Notes: a model not told the origin generated them from the sequence alone. A stretch of 64,000 nucleotides of DNA from Terriglobia bacterium (GCA_020073265.1 JAIQFN010000005.1:1-64000); one strand, 5' to 3'; shown: positions 17,778 to 26,896, counted from the stretch's first letter. Numbers and translations are program-made.

Positions 17778-18854
17778 ATGAAGATCGCGCTGGACGCCAC
17801 CCCGCTGACCGTTCCCAGCGGCGGCGTGCGCCGGTACACCGAGGAGTTGAGCCGGGCGCTGGCCGAAAATTTCCCGGCCGACGAGTTCTGGCTGCTCTCG
17901 GACCAGCGCTTCGATCCGCGCGTCAATGGCCTCGCCAACCTCAAGGCCGGCCGGGGACCGCGCAACCTGCTGGAGCGGCGCTGGTGGTCGTGGGGCCTGC
18001 AGCGCCAGATCGCGCGCCTGGGAATCGAGCTGTTCCACGGTACCGATTTTGCAGTCCCCTATCTGCCGGTTTGCCCCAGCGTGATGACGTTCCACGATAT
18101 GTCGCCCTGGATGGATCCGGCCTGGCACAGCCAGGCGGATCGCGTGCGCAACCGCACGCCTTTGCTGCTACGCTTGGGCCTGGCTACGCTGGTGATCACG
18201 CCGTCGGAAGCGGTGAGGAAACAAGTCATCGAGCGTTTTCATTTGCAGGCCGCGCGCGTCGTAGCCGTGCCTTTGGCGGCCGCATCGTTTTTTCGGCCTG
18301 CCGGCGGCGTGCTCCCCGCCTCGCCGCCCTATCTGCTGTACGTGGGGACCATCGAGCCTCGCAAGAACCTCCCGCTGTTGCTGGAGGTCTGGCGCGAGGT
18401 GCGGCGCGATTATCCGGTGGACCTGGTGATCGCCGGCCGGCCCCGCGCGGACGCTCCGGAAATCGCCGCTGAACCGGGGCTGCGCGTCCTGGGACTCACC
18501 GGCGAGCAGGAGCTGCCGAAGCTTTTTTCCGCCGCTCTGGCCTTCATCTACCCGTCTTACTATGAAGGCTTCGGCCTGCCGGTGCTGGAGGCCATGCAGT
18601 GCGGCGCCGCCGTGATTGCGTCGCGCGATCCGGCCATCGGCGAAGTGGCCGGCGACGGTGCGATTCTGCTGGACTCCGGCGACCGGCGCGCCTGGGTGGA
18701 GACGCTGCGCGGCGCGGTTGCGCAGCCGGAGTGTCTCCGCGATTTGCGCCAACGCGCCCTGGCTCGAGCCGCCGAATTCTCCTGGACGCGAACCGCCCAA
18801 CTGACCAGAGATGTGTATGCACAAGCCGCCCGGCGCTTCCGGCACAAAACCTAG
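17778..18854 (+). CDS. Glycosyltransferase family 4 (GT-B)
   Basis: A 358-residue GT-B fold glycosyltransferase. The N-terminal acceptor half opens MKIALDATPLTVPSGGVRRY with the usual Gly-Gly-containing loop; the C-terminal donor half has YVGTIEPRKNLPLLLEVW and the GT4 E-x7-E signature in YEGFGLPVLEA. It should move a sugar from an NDP-sugar to a lipid-linked or growing glycan on the cytoplasmic side. Its 3' end overlaps the next glycosyltransferase gene by 44 bases. The family is clear; the sugar and linkage are not. Confidence 0.93.
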   Translation: MKIALDATPLTVPSGGVRRYTEELSRALAENFPADEFWLLSDQRFDPRVNGLANLKAGRGPRNLLERRWWSWGLQRQIARLGIELFHGTDFAVPYLPVCPSVMTFHDMSPWMDPAWHSQADRVRNRTPLLLRLGLATLVITPSEAVRKQVIERFHLQAARVVAVPLAAASFFRPAGGVLPASPPYLLYVGTIEPRKNLPLLLEVWREVRRDYPVDLVIAGRPRADAPEIAAEPGLRVLGLTGEQELPKLFSAALAFIYPSYYEGFGLPVLEAMQCGAAVIASRDPAIGEVAGDGAILLDSGDRRAWVETLRGAVAQPECLRDLRQRALARAAEFSWTRTAQLTRDVYAQAARRFRHKT

Positions 18855-20019
18855 AGCGCTGTTTCTGTCGCCGGAAGCGCCCTACCCGCCCATCGGCGGC
18901 GGACCGCTGCGTTCAGCGTCCCTGCTGGAATACCTGGCCGCCCGCTTCTCTGTGCATGCCATCGTGTTTCGCGAGCCCGGCGCGCCCGATCCGGCGCGCG
19001 CGATCCCTGCAGGCCGCATCGAACGGCTGGATGTCTTGGAGTTGCCGTTCCATTCCAAGCGCCCGGTCGCGCGCGTGCTGCGCAATTGGCGGCGGCTGAT
19101 CCGCGCGCGCCCCCCGCTGCTGGATCGCTTCTCTGGATTCGACCTCGCTCTCGAGCGTGTGCTCGCAGACCAGACCTACGAAACGGCCGTGATCGAGCAC
19201 TTCTGGTGCGCGCCGTACGTCCGGCAAATCCGCCCGCATTCCAAGCGCGTCATTCTAGACCTGCACAATATCGAATCGGCGTGGCATGCCAGCCTGGCGG
19301 CCCGCATGGGACCGCTGCACGCATTCGCGCTACATCGATTCGCGGCTGCGTCGCGCCGTCTGGAGCGCCACTGGCTCCCGGAATTCGATTCCATCCTGGT
19401 GACTTCAACCCAAGAGGAACAGCGGGTGCGCAACCTCGCTCCCGGCGCGCGGACCGTCGTTTATCCGAATGCGCTACCCGAGCTGAGGGCCCCCGAGCGG
19501 CTGGAGCGCGACGAAATCGTCTTCAGCGGCAATCTCGAGTACCCGCCCAACATCCTGGCCATCCGTTTTTTTCGCGATCGCATTTGGCCTGCGCTGCGCA
19601 CGCGTCCGGGCTTGAGGTGGAGGATCATCGGCAAGAATCCGGAAGCCGTCCGCCACCTGGTGGCCGGCGACTCGCGCATCCAGTTGACTGGTTTTGTCGA
19701 CGACGCGGTGGCGGAGCTAGCGGCCGCGCAGGTGGCCGTGATCCCGTTGCTCGCGGGCAGCGGCACGCGCGTCAAGATTCTGGAGGCCTGGGCCGCGGGA
19801 ACTCCCGTGGTGGCTACAACACTCGGCGCCGAAGGCCTGCCCGGGCGCGACGGCGAGCATTTGCTGGTGGCGGACACAGCGGAGCGCTTTCAGGCCGCCG
19901 TCTCAAAGCTGCTGGACTCGCCCAGCGAGCGGCGCAGAATCGGCGCGGCGGGACGGATGTTGTACGAGAAGCGTTTTACCTGGCCGGCCGCCTGGGAAAG
20001 CCTCCGGGACGTGCTCTAA
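18811..20019 (+). CDS. Glycosyltransferase family 4 (GT-B)
   Basis: A 402-residue GT-B glycosyltransferase. The N-terminal half starts ALFLSPEAPYPPIGGGPLRS; the middle carries ILDLHNIESAWHASLAARM, typical of a GT4 subgroup common in exosortase-associated clusters; the donor half has VFSGNLEYPPNILAI and a nucleotide-sugar loop in GSGTRVKILEAWAAGTPVV. The E-x7-E pattern is relaxed. It begins within the 3' end of the preceding gene (44-base overlap), implying coupled translation. Start ATG 18811 or the nearby 18817. It likely works in the same glycan pathway as its two neighbours. Confidence 0.92.
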   Translation: MCMHKPPGASGTKPRALFLSPEAPYPPIGGGPLRSASLLEYLAARFSVHAIVFREPGAPDPARAIPAGRIERLDVLELPFHSKRPVARVLRNWRRLIRARPPLLDRFSGFDLALERVLADQTYETAVIEHFWCAPYVRQIRPHSKRVILDLHNIESAWHASLAARMGPLHAFALHRFAAASRRLERHWLPEFDSILVTSTQEEQRVRNLAPGARTVVYPNALPELRAPERLERDEIVFSGNLEYPPNILAIRFFRDRIWPALRTRPGLRWRIIGKNPEAVRHLVAGDSRIQLTGFVDDAVAELAAAQVAVIPLLAGSGTRVKILEAWAAGTPVVATTLGAEGLPGRDGEHLLVADTAERFQAAVSKLLDSPSERRRIGAAGRMLYEKRFTWPAAWESLRDVL

Positions 20020-20087
20020 GAATCAGAACCCAATGCGCCGATTCGGGTTAGTATAGCTAAAGGGTCGCCGGGGTGTTGGGGGTCCAG

Positions 20088-20107
20088 TTTTGTGAACGTT
20101 TTGTGAA
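20088..20107 (+). promoter_or_regulatory. Tandem direct repeat, 11-bp period
   Basis: TTTTGTGAACGTTTTGTGAA holds two exact copies of TTTTGTGAA starting 11 bases apart, on the same face of the helix. It lies 43-63 bases before the ATG of the next glycosyltransferase and 27 bases before a TATACT (20135-20140). The arrangement suits an activator site. No factor is known. Confidence 0.45.
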
Positions 20108-20150
20108 TAGTCCCGTGCACGCTCGGAAACCCTCTATACTGGAGAAGGCA

Positions 20151-21308
20151 ATGCGCTTTTCCGTCGATGCTCACGCGATCGGCCAACACCTCACGGGCAA
20201 TGAAACCTACATCCGCAACCTGCTGCATTGTTTCGCGGCCCTGGACCAGGACGCCGAATTCGTAACTTATCTTTCACGCCAGGCCGGCCTGGAGGACCTC
20301 CCGGATCGTTTTGTCAAACGGCGTGTGTCGACCAATCCCTTTGTCCGGCTGGGCTTCGATTTGCCGAGCAAGCTGCGCCAAGACCGGCCGCACCTGTTAC
20401 ATGTCCAATACACCGCACCGCTGTACTGTCCCACGCCGCTGGTGGTGAGCGTGCACGATGTCAGCTTTCTGGAGCATCCGGAATACTTCACACGGTTTCG
20501 CGCCATGCAGCTCCGCTGCACGGTACGGCGCACCGTGCGAGCAGCCGCGAAAATCCTCACGCCCAGCGAATTCTCCAAACGCAGCATCCTGGCCGCTTAT
20601 GAGCTGGACGAGGAAAAAGTGGAGGTGTTGCCCAACGGCGTAGCTTCGGCTTTCCGCCCGATTTCGCGGGAAGTAGCGCAGCGCTCCGTGCGGGCGTCGA
20701 GAGGTTTGGAAGCCCCGTTCATCCTCACGGTGGGCGACCTGCAACCGCGCAAGAACCACTTGGGTTTGATCAGCGCCTTCGAGCAGATGGTGAGCGCGCA
20801 TCCACAGTTGCCGCATCACCTGGTAATGGTCGGCAAGGAGACCTGGTATGGGCCGACCATTCAGGCCGCGATCCGGCGTTCGAGCGTCGCCTCGCGGATC
20901 CACTTGACCGGTTTCGTATCGGATGAAGAGCTGCTCCGGCTGTACGGAGCCTGCGACCTTTTCGTGTATCCGTCCTTTTACGAGGGATTCGGGCTGCCGA
21001 TTTTGGAAGCCATGGCGTGCGGCCGCGCGGTGGCGTGCTCGAATACCTCCGCCATGCTGGAGGTAGCCGACTCGGCCGCGATCCTGTTCGACCCGCATGC
21101 GGAAAGCGAGCTGGTGCTGTCCATGCGCGACCTGCTGCTGAATCCGGAACTGCGCACGCGCATGGAACGGCTGGGCACGCAGCGCGCGGCCATGTTCAGC
21201 TGGGAGCGTACCGCCGCGAAGACGCTCGACCTGTACTATCAAGTGGCGGGCAATGCAAATGGCGCGCCCGCGGTACGGAGAAAGCGCGCTTCGGCTGCTC
21301 TGCCATGA
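20151..21308 (+). CDS. Glycosyltransferase family 4 (GT-B)
   Basis: A 385-residue GT4 enzyme. The start at ATG 20151 follows GGAG at a 6-base gap and gives MRFSVDAHAIGQHLTGNETY, the usual first strand and loop; the open frame upstream contains the direct repeat and is not coding. The donor half has ILTVGDLQPRKNHLGLISAF, LTGFVSDEELLRLYGACDLF and the E-x7-E signature YEGFGLPILEA. It opens a coupled chain: its TGA overlaps the next ATG (ATGA), and that chain runs to the ABC permease. It should be cytoplasmic and act on the exopolysaccharide repeat unit. Confidence 0.93.
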   Translation: MRFSVDAHAIGQHLTGNETYIRNLLHCFAALDQDAEFVTYLSRQAGLEDLPDRFVKRRVSTNPFVRLGFDLPSKLRQDRPHLLHVQYTAPLYCPTPLVVSVHDVSFLEHPEYFTRFRAMQLRCTVRRTVRAAAKILTPSEFSKRSILAAYELDEEKVEVLPNGVASAFRPISREVAQRSVRASRGLEAPFILTVGDLQPRKNHLGLISAFEQMVSAHPQLPHHLVMVGKETWYGPTIQAAIRRSSVASRIHLTGFVSDEELLRLYGACDLFVYPSFYEGFGLPILEAMACGRAVACSNTSAMLEVADSAAILFDPHAESELVLSMRDLLLNPELRTRMERLGTQRAAMFSWERTAAKTLDLYYQVAGNANGAPAVRRKRASAALP

Positions 21309-22021
21309 GGCGTTTGGCGTCAATGCGCGGGCCGATCCTGCTGTTCGCGGCTCTCGCGATGGCGGCGGCGCCAGCCTCTTCCCCGGTCGTCCAGAACGAG
21401 CAAGTACACTACAACATCAATTGGCCGAGCGGTCTGAGCCTGGGCGAGGCGGAATTGTCCGCTTCCAGTTCCGCCGCGTCCGCCAACTCGGAGCCGCGCC
21501 TGCACTTCGGATTCGACCTGGATGCCTCCATTCCGGGCTTTTCCGTTACCGACCGCTATCGTTCGGAAGCATCCGGCGACTTCTGCTCGGTGGAATTTCA
21601 GAAGAACGCGACGCACGGGAAAAAGAAAACCGAGGAGAAGACCACCTTCGATCCTCAAGCCGGCACGGCGACCCGTGAGACCGAGGGCGGAGGGAAATCG
21701 CAGATCCAGGCCCCGCAGTGCGCCCGGGACGCTCTGGCGCTCTTGTATTATGTGCGGCACGAGCTGAGCCAGGGACGCATTCCCCCTCCCCAAACCGTGT
21801 ACTTCGGATCCACTTACGAAATCAGCGTGGCGTTTGCCGGGACGCAAAGCATTCGCGTCGCCGACAAGCCGGTGGACGCGGATCGCGTGACGGCGTCGGT
21901 GAAGGGCCCCTCATCCGGGATCAGCTTCGAAGTGTTTTTTCTGAAGGACCGCGCGCGCACGCCCGCCCTGGTGCGGGTCCCGCTGGCGCTGGGCACATTC
22001 TCCATGGAGCTGGTGAAATAA
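21305..22021 (+). CDS. DUF3108-like exported protein
   Basis: A 238-residue protein starting at the ATG that overlaps the previous stop. It has a signal peptide (GPILLFAALAMAAAPASS), then a single beta-rich domain with phrases typical of DUF3108: EQVHYNINWPSGLSLGEAEL, ALALLYYVRHELSQG and TVYFGSTYEISVAF. DUF3108 proteins are periplasmic and of unknown function. Location inside a glycosyltransferase chain suggests a role in handling or assembly of envelope glycan, but this is context only. There is no lipobox and no membrane anchor. Confidence 0.78.
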   Translation: MRRLASMRGPILLFAALAMAAAPASSPVVQNEQVHYNINWPSGLSLGEAELSASSSAASANSEPRLHFGFDLDASIPGFSVTDRYRSEASGDFCSVEFQKNATHGKKKTEEKTTFDPQAGTATRETEGGGKSQIQAPQCARDALALLYYVRHELSQGRIPPPQTVYFGSTYEISVAFAGTQSIRVADKPVDADRVTASVKGPSSGISFEVFFLKDRARTPALVRVPLALGTFSMELVK

Positions 22022-22033
22022 TTCCAGGGATCC

Positions 22034-24040
22034 GTGTCATCCCCGATTAAGATCGCGTTTTTCTCTCCCTTGCCGCCGGCGCGGAGCGGGATCGCCGATT
22101 ACTCCGCAGCGCTGCTCGATGAGCTTCGGACCCTGGCCGAGGTGGAGGTATTTCGATCCATGCCGGCGCACTTCCGTCCCGCCGACTTCGACGTCACGCT
22201 CTACCAGATCGGCAACAACCTGGACCACGACTTCTGCTACCAGACCGCGCTGGAGCATCCCGGCGTGGTGGTGATCCACGAAGCCAATCTGCACCACCTG
22301 GTCGCCGATCTCACCATCAAGCAAGGCGACTGGGATGCTTACCTGCGCGCGGTGGCCGAGGAAGGCGACGAGCAGGCGCTCGAATACGCTCAGCGCGTGC
22401 GCGCGCTGGAGGTGGGGCCGGACTACGAAGGCCTGCCCATGCTGCGGCGCCTCTTGGAACGGTCCAGCGCGGCCATCGTTCACAGCGGCTGGGTGGAACG
22501 CGAGCTGCGCGAGGCCGGCTTCCAGCGTCCGGTGGCGAAGATTCACCACGGCGCCTGGATTCCGGAAGCCAGCCGCCTGGACTACCGCCAGCGCCTGGGC
22601 CTGGACGAGAGCACGCCTCTCATCGGCATCTTCGGGTTCTTGAAGCCCTACAAGCGAATCGCCGAATCGCTGCGCGCCTTCCGGCGGCTGATCCGCGTGG
22701 AGCCGGCCGCAAAGATGATTCTGGTGGGCGAGCCGCATCCTGAATTGCCGCTGGATTCCTTGATTCAATCGCTCGGTCTCGCGCCGCACGTGCGCGTGCT
22801 GGGCTACCAGCCGATCGAAGAATTCGTGGGCTACCTGGCCGCGTGCGACATCGTGTTGAATCTCCGCTATCCCACCGTGGGCGAGAATTCCGGAACGCTG
22901 ATGCGTGCGCTCGGTTTGGGCAAAGCGGTGATCGTTTCCGAGGTCGGTTCGTTCTGCGAGTTGCCGGCCAGCATCTGCTTGAAGGCGCCCGTCGATCGCA
23001 GCGAGGAAGATCACCTGTTCGAGTACTTGAACCTGCTGGTGAGCCGTCCAGAGTTCCGGCGTGAGCTGGGCGCTCGGGCGCGGGCCTGGGTGGAAGCCGA
23101 GTGTACCTGGCCGCACGTGGCGCGACGATACGCCGATTTCCTGGAGCGGGTGGCCAATCATGTCGAGATCGGCGCTGCGGACGAAGACGCGCACCTGCCG
23201 GATACAGGTCGCTCGACGTCTGCCGAGGCGGTGGCCGAAGCGCCGGGCGTCCAGGTGGAACCGGAGTACATCAGGTCCTGGGCGCCGGATCAAGCCGCTT
23301 TGACCTATGTCGAGACCCACCTGACCCGTTTCGAAAAGACGCTCGCGATCACGCCGCCCGGGGGCGCGGACGATCGCATTCTCGAGATGGGTTCCTATCT
23401 GCAAATCACGCCCGCTCTCAAAGAACGCCTGGGATACGGCGAGGTGCGCGCATGCTACTATGGTCCCTCCGGCAAGATCGACCACCGCACCGTGACCTCG
23501 AGCAGCGGCGAACAATTCAACTGCGATCTGGAACTCTTCGATGCCGAGCGGGACCGCTTCCCCTATGCGGACGACTATTTTTCCACCGTATTGTGCTGCG
23601 AACTGATCGAACACCTCACTGCGGATCCTGTGCACATGCTGGCGGAAATCAACCGCATTCTGAGGCCGGGCGGCCACCTGGTGCTCACCACACCCAACCT
23701 AGGATCGCTGCGCGCCATCGCGGCCATCCTGGAAGGCTATCATCCTGGCTTTTTCCCTGCCTACATCCGTCCTCCCGCCGAGGGTCAGGAAGCCGAAGCG
23801 CGTCACAACCGCGAATACACGCCGCGAGAAGTCGCGCGGCTTCTGGTGGACTCCGGATTTGAGATCGCGCTGCTCGAAACCGGACCGTTTCTGGAAGAAC
23901 CCAAACCGGAACACGAGTGGACAAAGCATCTGCTGGCCCGCTATGAACTCGCTCAGGAATTGCGGGGCGACGGGATCTACGCGGTGGGCCGCAAGACCAG
24001 CCGCGTGCGCGAGCGCTATCCGAGCTGGCTTTATCAATGA
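22034..24040 (+). CDS. Glycosyltransferase family 4 fused to SAM-dependent methyltransferase
   Basis: A 668-residue two-domain enzyme. Residues 1-375 form a GT-B glycosyltransferase (IAFFSPLPPARSGIADYSAA; GIFGFLKPYKRIAESLRAF; YPTVGENSGTLMRALGLGKA). After a linker (about 375-420), the C-terminal part is a class I methyltransferase with a motif I-like ILEMGSYLQ, LCCELIEHL, RPGGHLVLTTPNL and EYTPREVARLL. It may add a sugar and methylate the glycan, or methylate to cap the chain. GTG start. Its stop overlaps the next ATG, coupling it to the ABC permease. The fusion has no internal stop or frameshift. Confidence 0.9.
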   Translation: MSSPIKIAFFSPLPPARSGIADYSAALLDELRTLAEVEVFRSMPAHFRPADFDVTLYQIGNNLDHDFCYQTALEHPGVVVIHEANLHHLVADLTIKQGDWDAYLRAVAEEGDEQALEYAQRVRALEVGPDYEGLPMLRRLLERSSAAIVHSGWVERELREAGFQRPVAKIHHGAWIPEASRLDYRQRLGLDESTPLIGIFGFLKPYKRIAESLRAFRRLIRVEPAAKMILVGEPHPELPLDSLIQSLGLAPHVRVLGYQPIEEFVGYLAACDIVLNLRYPTVGENSGTLMRALGLGKAVIVSEVGSFCELPASICLKAPVDRSEEDHLFEYLNLLVSRPEFRRELGARARAWVEAECTWPHVARRYADFLERVANHVEIGAADEDAHLPDTGRSTSAEAVAEAPGVQVEPEYIRSWAPDQAALTYVETHLTRFEKTLAITPPGGADDRILEMGSYLQITPALKERLGYGEVRACYYGPSGKIDHRTVTSSSGEQFNCDLELFDAERDRFPYADDYFSTVLCCELIEHLTADPVHMLAEINRILRPGGHLVLTTPNLGSLRAIAAILEGYHPGFFPAYIRPPAEGQEAEARHNREYTPREVARLLVDSGFEIALLETGPFLEEPKPEHEWTKHLLARYELAQELRGDGIYAVGRKTSRVRERYPSWLYQ

Positions 24041-25263
24041 GCCGTATCGACTACCGCCAGGTTGAAGTTCACACGGAAGGGCTGACGCTGCGGGTGCACG
24101 TTGAAGTGGAGAACGAGTCGCGCCAGGCCTGGGCGCCGCGGAAGTTCGCCATGGGCTGGCAGTTTTTCGATCCAGAGACGAATTTCTTCATTCTGGAAGG
24201 CGCCTGGACCGCGCTCGAGCGGGAGGTCGCGCCGGGCGAGTCCGCGAGCTTCGATATTTCCATTCCGTTTCCTCCCGAGGCAGGCGGCTATCAGGTCTAC
24301 GTCTCGCCCATCGAGGAGCCGGCCGGATGGGCGTACGCGCGCGGCGAACCGTTTCTGAGGATCGCCGCGGAAACATCCGGCAGCGAGGTCCGCGTTGTCG
24401 GCCAGGAAATCGCAACCACAAGCAAATTGCGCTGGCGGCGATTCCGCGCGGCGCTGCCCAGGCTCTTCACCAACCCGCTCGGCACCATCCTCCGCAATCG
24501 CCGCCTGATTCGTTCCATGGCCCGCCGCGATATCCTGGCGCGCTACCGCGGATCGTTCGGCGACGTATTCTGGACGATTCTCAACCCGCTGTTGCTGATG
24601 GCCACGTACTTTTTCGTATTCGGCGTGGTGCTGCAGACCAGGTTCGGGGCCGACCGCAGTCCCACCGGCTTCGCCCTGTACTTCCTGGCCGGCATGCTGC
24701 CCTGGCTGGCCTTCTCCGAGCCGGCCGGACGCGCGCCTTTCGTCATCCTGGAGCACCGCAATTTCGTCAAGAAGCTGATTTTTCCGCTGGACACTCTGCC
24801 GGTGAACCAAGTGGTGGCCGGGCTGGTGACGGAGCTGTTCGCCGCCGGAGTCTTTATCGTCGCGCTGCTGCTGATCCGCGGCTCGGTTCCTCCGCAAGTG
24901 TTGTGGCTGCCCGTGCTGCTGATCCCGCAGTTGCTGTTCACGCTGGGTGTGTGCTGGTTTCTCGCGGCCCTAGGCGTTTTCGTGCGCGACCTCAGCCAGA
25001 TCATGGGCTTCGTGCTGACGTTGTGGTTTTTCGTGACGCCCATCTGTTACCCCGAGCCGACCACGCTGCCCGCATCGGCCATGGCGATTTTGCGGAAGAA
25101 TCCGATCTTCGTCCTGGTGCGCGGATATCGCGCCATCTTTCTCGAACATCGGGCGCCCGAGCTGCTTCCGGTGATGAAGCTTTGGCTGGTGGCGGCGGTG
25201 GTGTTCCTGCTGGGCCACGCCTGGTTCTACAAGCTGCGCAAGAGCTTCGCGGACGTGATCTGA
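24037..25263 (+). CDS. Polysaccharide ABC-2 permease (Wzm-like) with N-terminal beta-sandwich domain
   Basis: A 408-residue protein. Residues 150-408 are an ABC-2 permease: the amphipathic entry ARRDILARYRGSFGDVFW, then about six membrane helices (NPLLLMATYFFVFGVVLQ; LYFLAGMLPWLAF; ending FLLGHAWFYKL). The first 130 residues are not membrane and look like a beta-sandwich (LTLRVHVEVENESRQAW; PPEAGGYQVYVSPIEEP), resembling the glycan-binding C-terminal domain normally carried by the Wzt ATPase. Wzm with Wzt exports finished O-antigen-like chains. No ATPase gene lies within the window, so the partner must be elsewhere. Confidence 0.85.
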   Translation: MSRIDYRQVEVHTEGLTLRVHVEVENESRQAWAPRKFAMGWQFFDPETNFFILEGAWTALEREVAPGESASFDISIPFPPEAGGYQVYVSPIEEPAGWAYARGEPFLRIAAETSGSEVRVVGQEIATTSKLRWRRFRAALPRLFTNPLGTILRNRRLIRSMARRDILARYRGSFGDVFWTILNPLLLMATYFFVFGVVLQTRFGADRSPTGFALYFLAGMLPWLAFSEPAGRAPFVILEHRNFVKKLIFPLDTLPVNQVVAGLVTELFAAGVFIVALLLIRGSVPPQVLWLPVLLIPQLLFTLGVCWFLAALGVFVRDLSQIMGFVLTLWFFVTPICYPEPTTLPASAMAILRKNPIFVLVRGYRAIFLEHRAPELLPVMKLWLVAAVVFLLGHAWFYKLRKSFADVI

Positions 25264-25302
25264 ACGGTGGCGTCGCGCACAGATAGTAAAATCGAAGAAC
25301 AC

Positions 25303-26283
25303 ATGCATGTATTGGTCACTGGCGGCGCAGGCTACATCGGCAGTCACACTGCGAAGTGCCTGGCTCAGTCCGGATTCCAGCCGGTGGTGGTCGACAATCT
25401 CGGGCGAGGACACCGCGAGGCCGTGAAGTGGGGGCCGCTGATTGAAGCGGACATCGCCGATCGCAAGGCGCTCGATAGCGTATTCGAGCGGTATCCGATC
25501 CAAGCCGTGTTCCATTTCGCGGCGTTCGCTTACGTCGGCGAATCGATGCAGGCTCCCGATCTTTACTTCCGCAACAATGTCTTCGGCACCTTGGCGCTGC
25601 TCGAAGCCATGCGCGCGCGCCAGGTGCGGAACATAGTCTTCTCGTCGACCTGCGCGACCTACGGGAATCCCGTCAAGATTCCGATCTCCGAGGATCACAT
25701 TCAAGATCCGGTGAATCCTTACGGCGAATCCAAGCGCATGGTGGAGCGCCTGTTGCATTGGTACGGCGTGAGCTACGGATTGCGCTCGGTGGCGTTGCGC
25801 TATTTCAACGCGGCCGGCACGGACCCGGATGGCGAACTGGGCGAAGATCACGATCCGGAGACGCACCTGATCCCGTTGGCCATTTCGGCGGCCCTGGGGC
25901 TGACCAAGGCGCTCGAGATTTACGGGACCGACTACGAGACGCCCGACGGAACCGCGATCCGCGATTATCTGCACGTCACCGACCTGGCCGAAGCGCATCT
26001 GGCGGCGCTGCGTTATCTGGACGGCGGCGGATCGAGCACGGCGTTCAATCTCGGGACCGGCCGTGGGTATTCAGTTCGCGAAGTGACCGCGATGGTGGAG
26101 CAGGTTTCCGGACGAAAGGTTCCCGTTCGCGAGGTGGGCCGCAGGGCGGGCGATCCACCGTGTCTGATCGCCGACGCCGCGAAATCGGCCAGCATGATGG
26201 GATGGCGTCCACACCACTCCTCGCTCGAGGAAATCGTCCGCACCGCCTGGAACTGGAAGGCGAAGTCGACCGTCAAGGTCTGA
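25303..26283 (+). CDS. galE: UDP-glucose 4-epimerase
   Basis: A 326-residue short-chain dehydrogenase/reductase epimerase interconverting UDP-glucose and UDP-galactose in the cytoplasm. The NAD-binding GxxGxxG is at the start (VTGGAGYIGSHT); the catalytic Ser/Thr region reads FSSTCATYGNP and the Tyr-x3-Lys pair is YGESK; RYFNAAGTDPDGELGEDHDP is the typical GalE substrate segment. ATG 25303 was chosen because it directly starts the Rossmann fold; a longer in-frame GTG start (25267) adds no homology. It closes the glycan block and ends 1 base from the convergent gmhA-like gene. It would feed sugar donors to the nearby glycosyltransferases. Confidence 0.93.
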   Translation: MHVLVTGGAGYIGSHTAKCLAQSGFQPVVVDNLGRGHREAVKWGPLIEADIADRKALDSVFERYPIQAVFHFAAFAYVGESMQAPDLYFRNNVFGTLALLEAMRARQVRNIVFSSTCATYGNPVKIPISEDHIQDPVNPYGESKRMVERLLHWYGVSYGLRSVALRYFNAAGTDPDGELGEDHDPETHLIPLAISAALGLTKALEIYGTDYETPDGTAIRDYLHVTDLAEAHLAALRYLDGGGSSTAFNLGTGRGYSVREVTAMVEQVSGRKVPVREVGRRAGDPPCLIADAAKSASMMGWRPHHSSLEEIVRTAWNWKAKSTVKV

Positions 26284-26284
26284 T

Positions 26285-26896
26285 CTAACCGCGCGGCGGC
26301 TCCGTCAACAGCGCCTCAATCCTGCCGCACAGGTAGTGATACAGACACACGTGCACCTGTTGGATGAGCGGAGTGCTGCGCGAAGGAACCGACAGAGCAA
26401 AATCGGCCAGCGAAGCGAGCGGGCAATCGGATGCACCGGTGAAGGCGATGGTCTTGAGTCCCATCCGCCGGGCCTCGCGGAACGCAGCCAGCATGTTCTT
26501 GGAAGATCCGGACGTGCTCAAGCCGAGCAGGACCGCGCCTGGCTCGCCATACGCCTCCACCTGGCGCGCGAACACGGTTTCGTAAGATTGATCGTTGCTC
26601 CAGGCGGTCAGAACCGCCGGGTTGTCCGACAGGCAGATGGCGCGCAACGCTCGACGATCGCGCAGAAAGCGTCCTACCAGCTCGCCGGTGATGTGCATGG
26701 CGTCTGAGGCGGACCCGCCGTTGCCGCAGACCAGCAGGGGTTTTCCGGCAGCCAGGGCCGTGACGGCGGCCTGCACCGCACCATCCATCGCCGCTTGCGA
26801 GATCGAATCGGCCGCGGCAGTCAGAACCGCGCTGGACTCGACGAGATAAGCCCGCAGATCGGTTGACATGCTGGCCGCTACTGCCGTTTCAGGCAT
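26285..26896 (-). CDS. gmhA: Sedoheptulose-7-phosphate isomerase (GmhA-like SIS protein)
   Basis: A 203-residue SIS-domain protein. The signature CGNGGSASDAMHITGELVG and the later LSTSGSSKNMLAAFREAR match GmhA, which turns sedoheptulose 7-phosphate into D-glycero-D-manno-heptose 7-phosphate for LPS core or S-layer glycan heptose. ATG 26896 is preferred because AAGGAA sits 8 bases upstream; this makes it overlap the tsaC gene by 19 bases. ATG 26869 is the alternative. Other heptose genes (hldE, gmhB) are not in the window. Confidence 0.88.
   Translation of the reverse strand: MPETAVAASMSTDLRAYLVESSAVLTAAADSISQAAMDGAVQAAVTALAAGKPLLVCGNGGSASDAMHITGELVGRFLRDRRALRAICLSDNPAVLTAWSNDQSYETVFARQVEAYGEPGAVLLGLSTSGSSKNMLAAFREARRMGLKTIAFTGASDCPLASLADFALSVPSRSTPLIQQVHVCLYHYLCGRIEALLTEPPRG

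Noticed and set aside
22037-23677. 546-codon minus-strand frame opposite the glycosyltransferase-methyltransferase fusion
   Set aside because: No recognisable domain or start signal; shadow of the coding strand.
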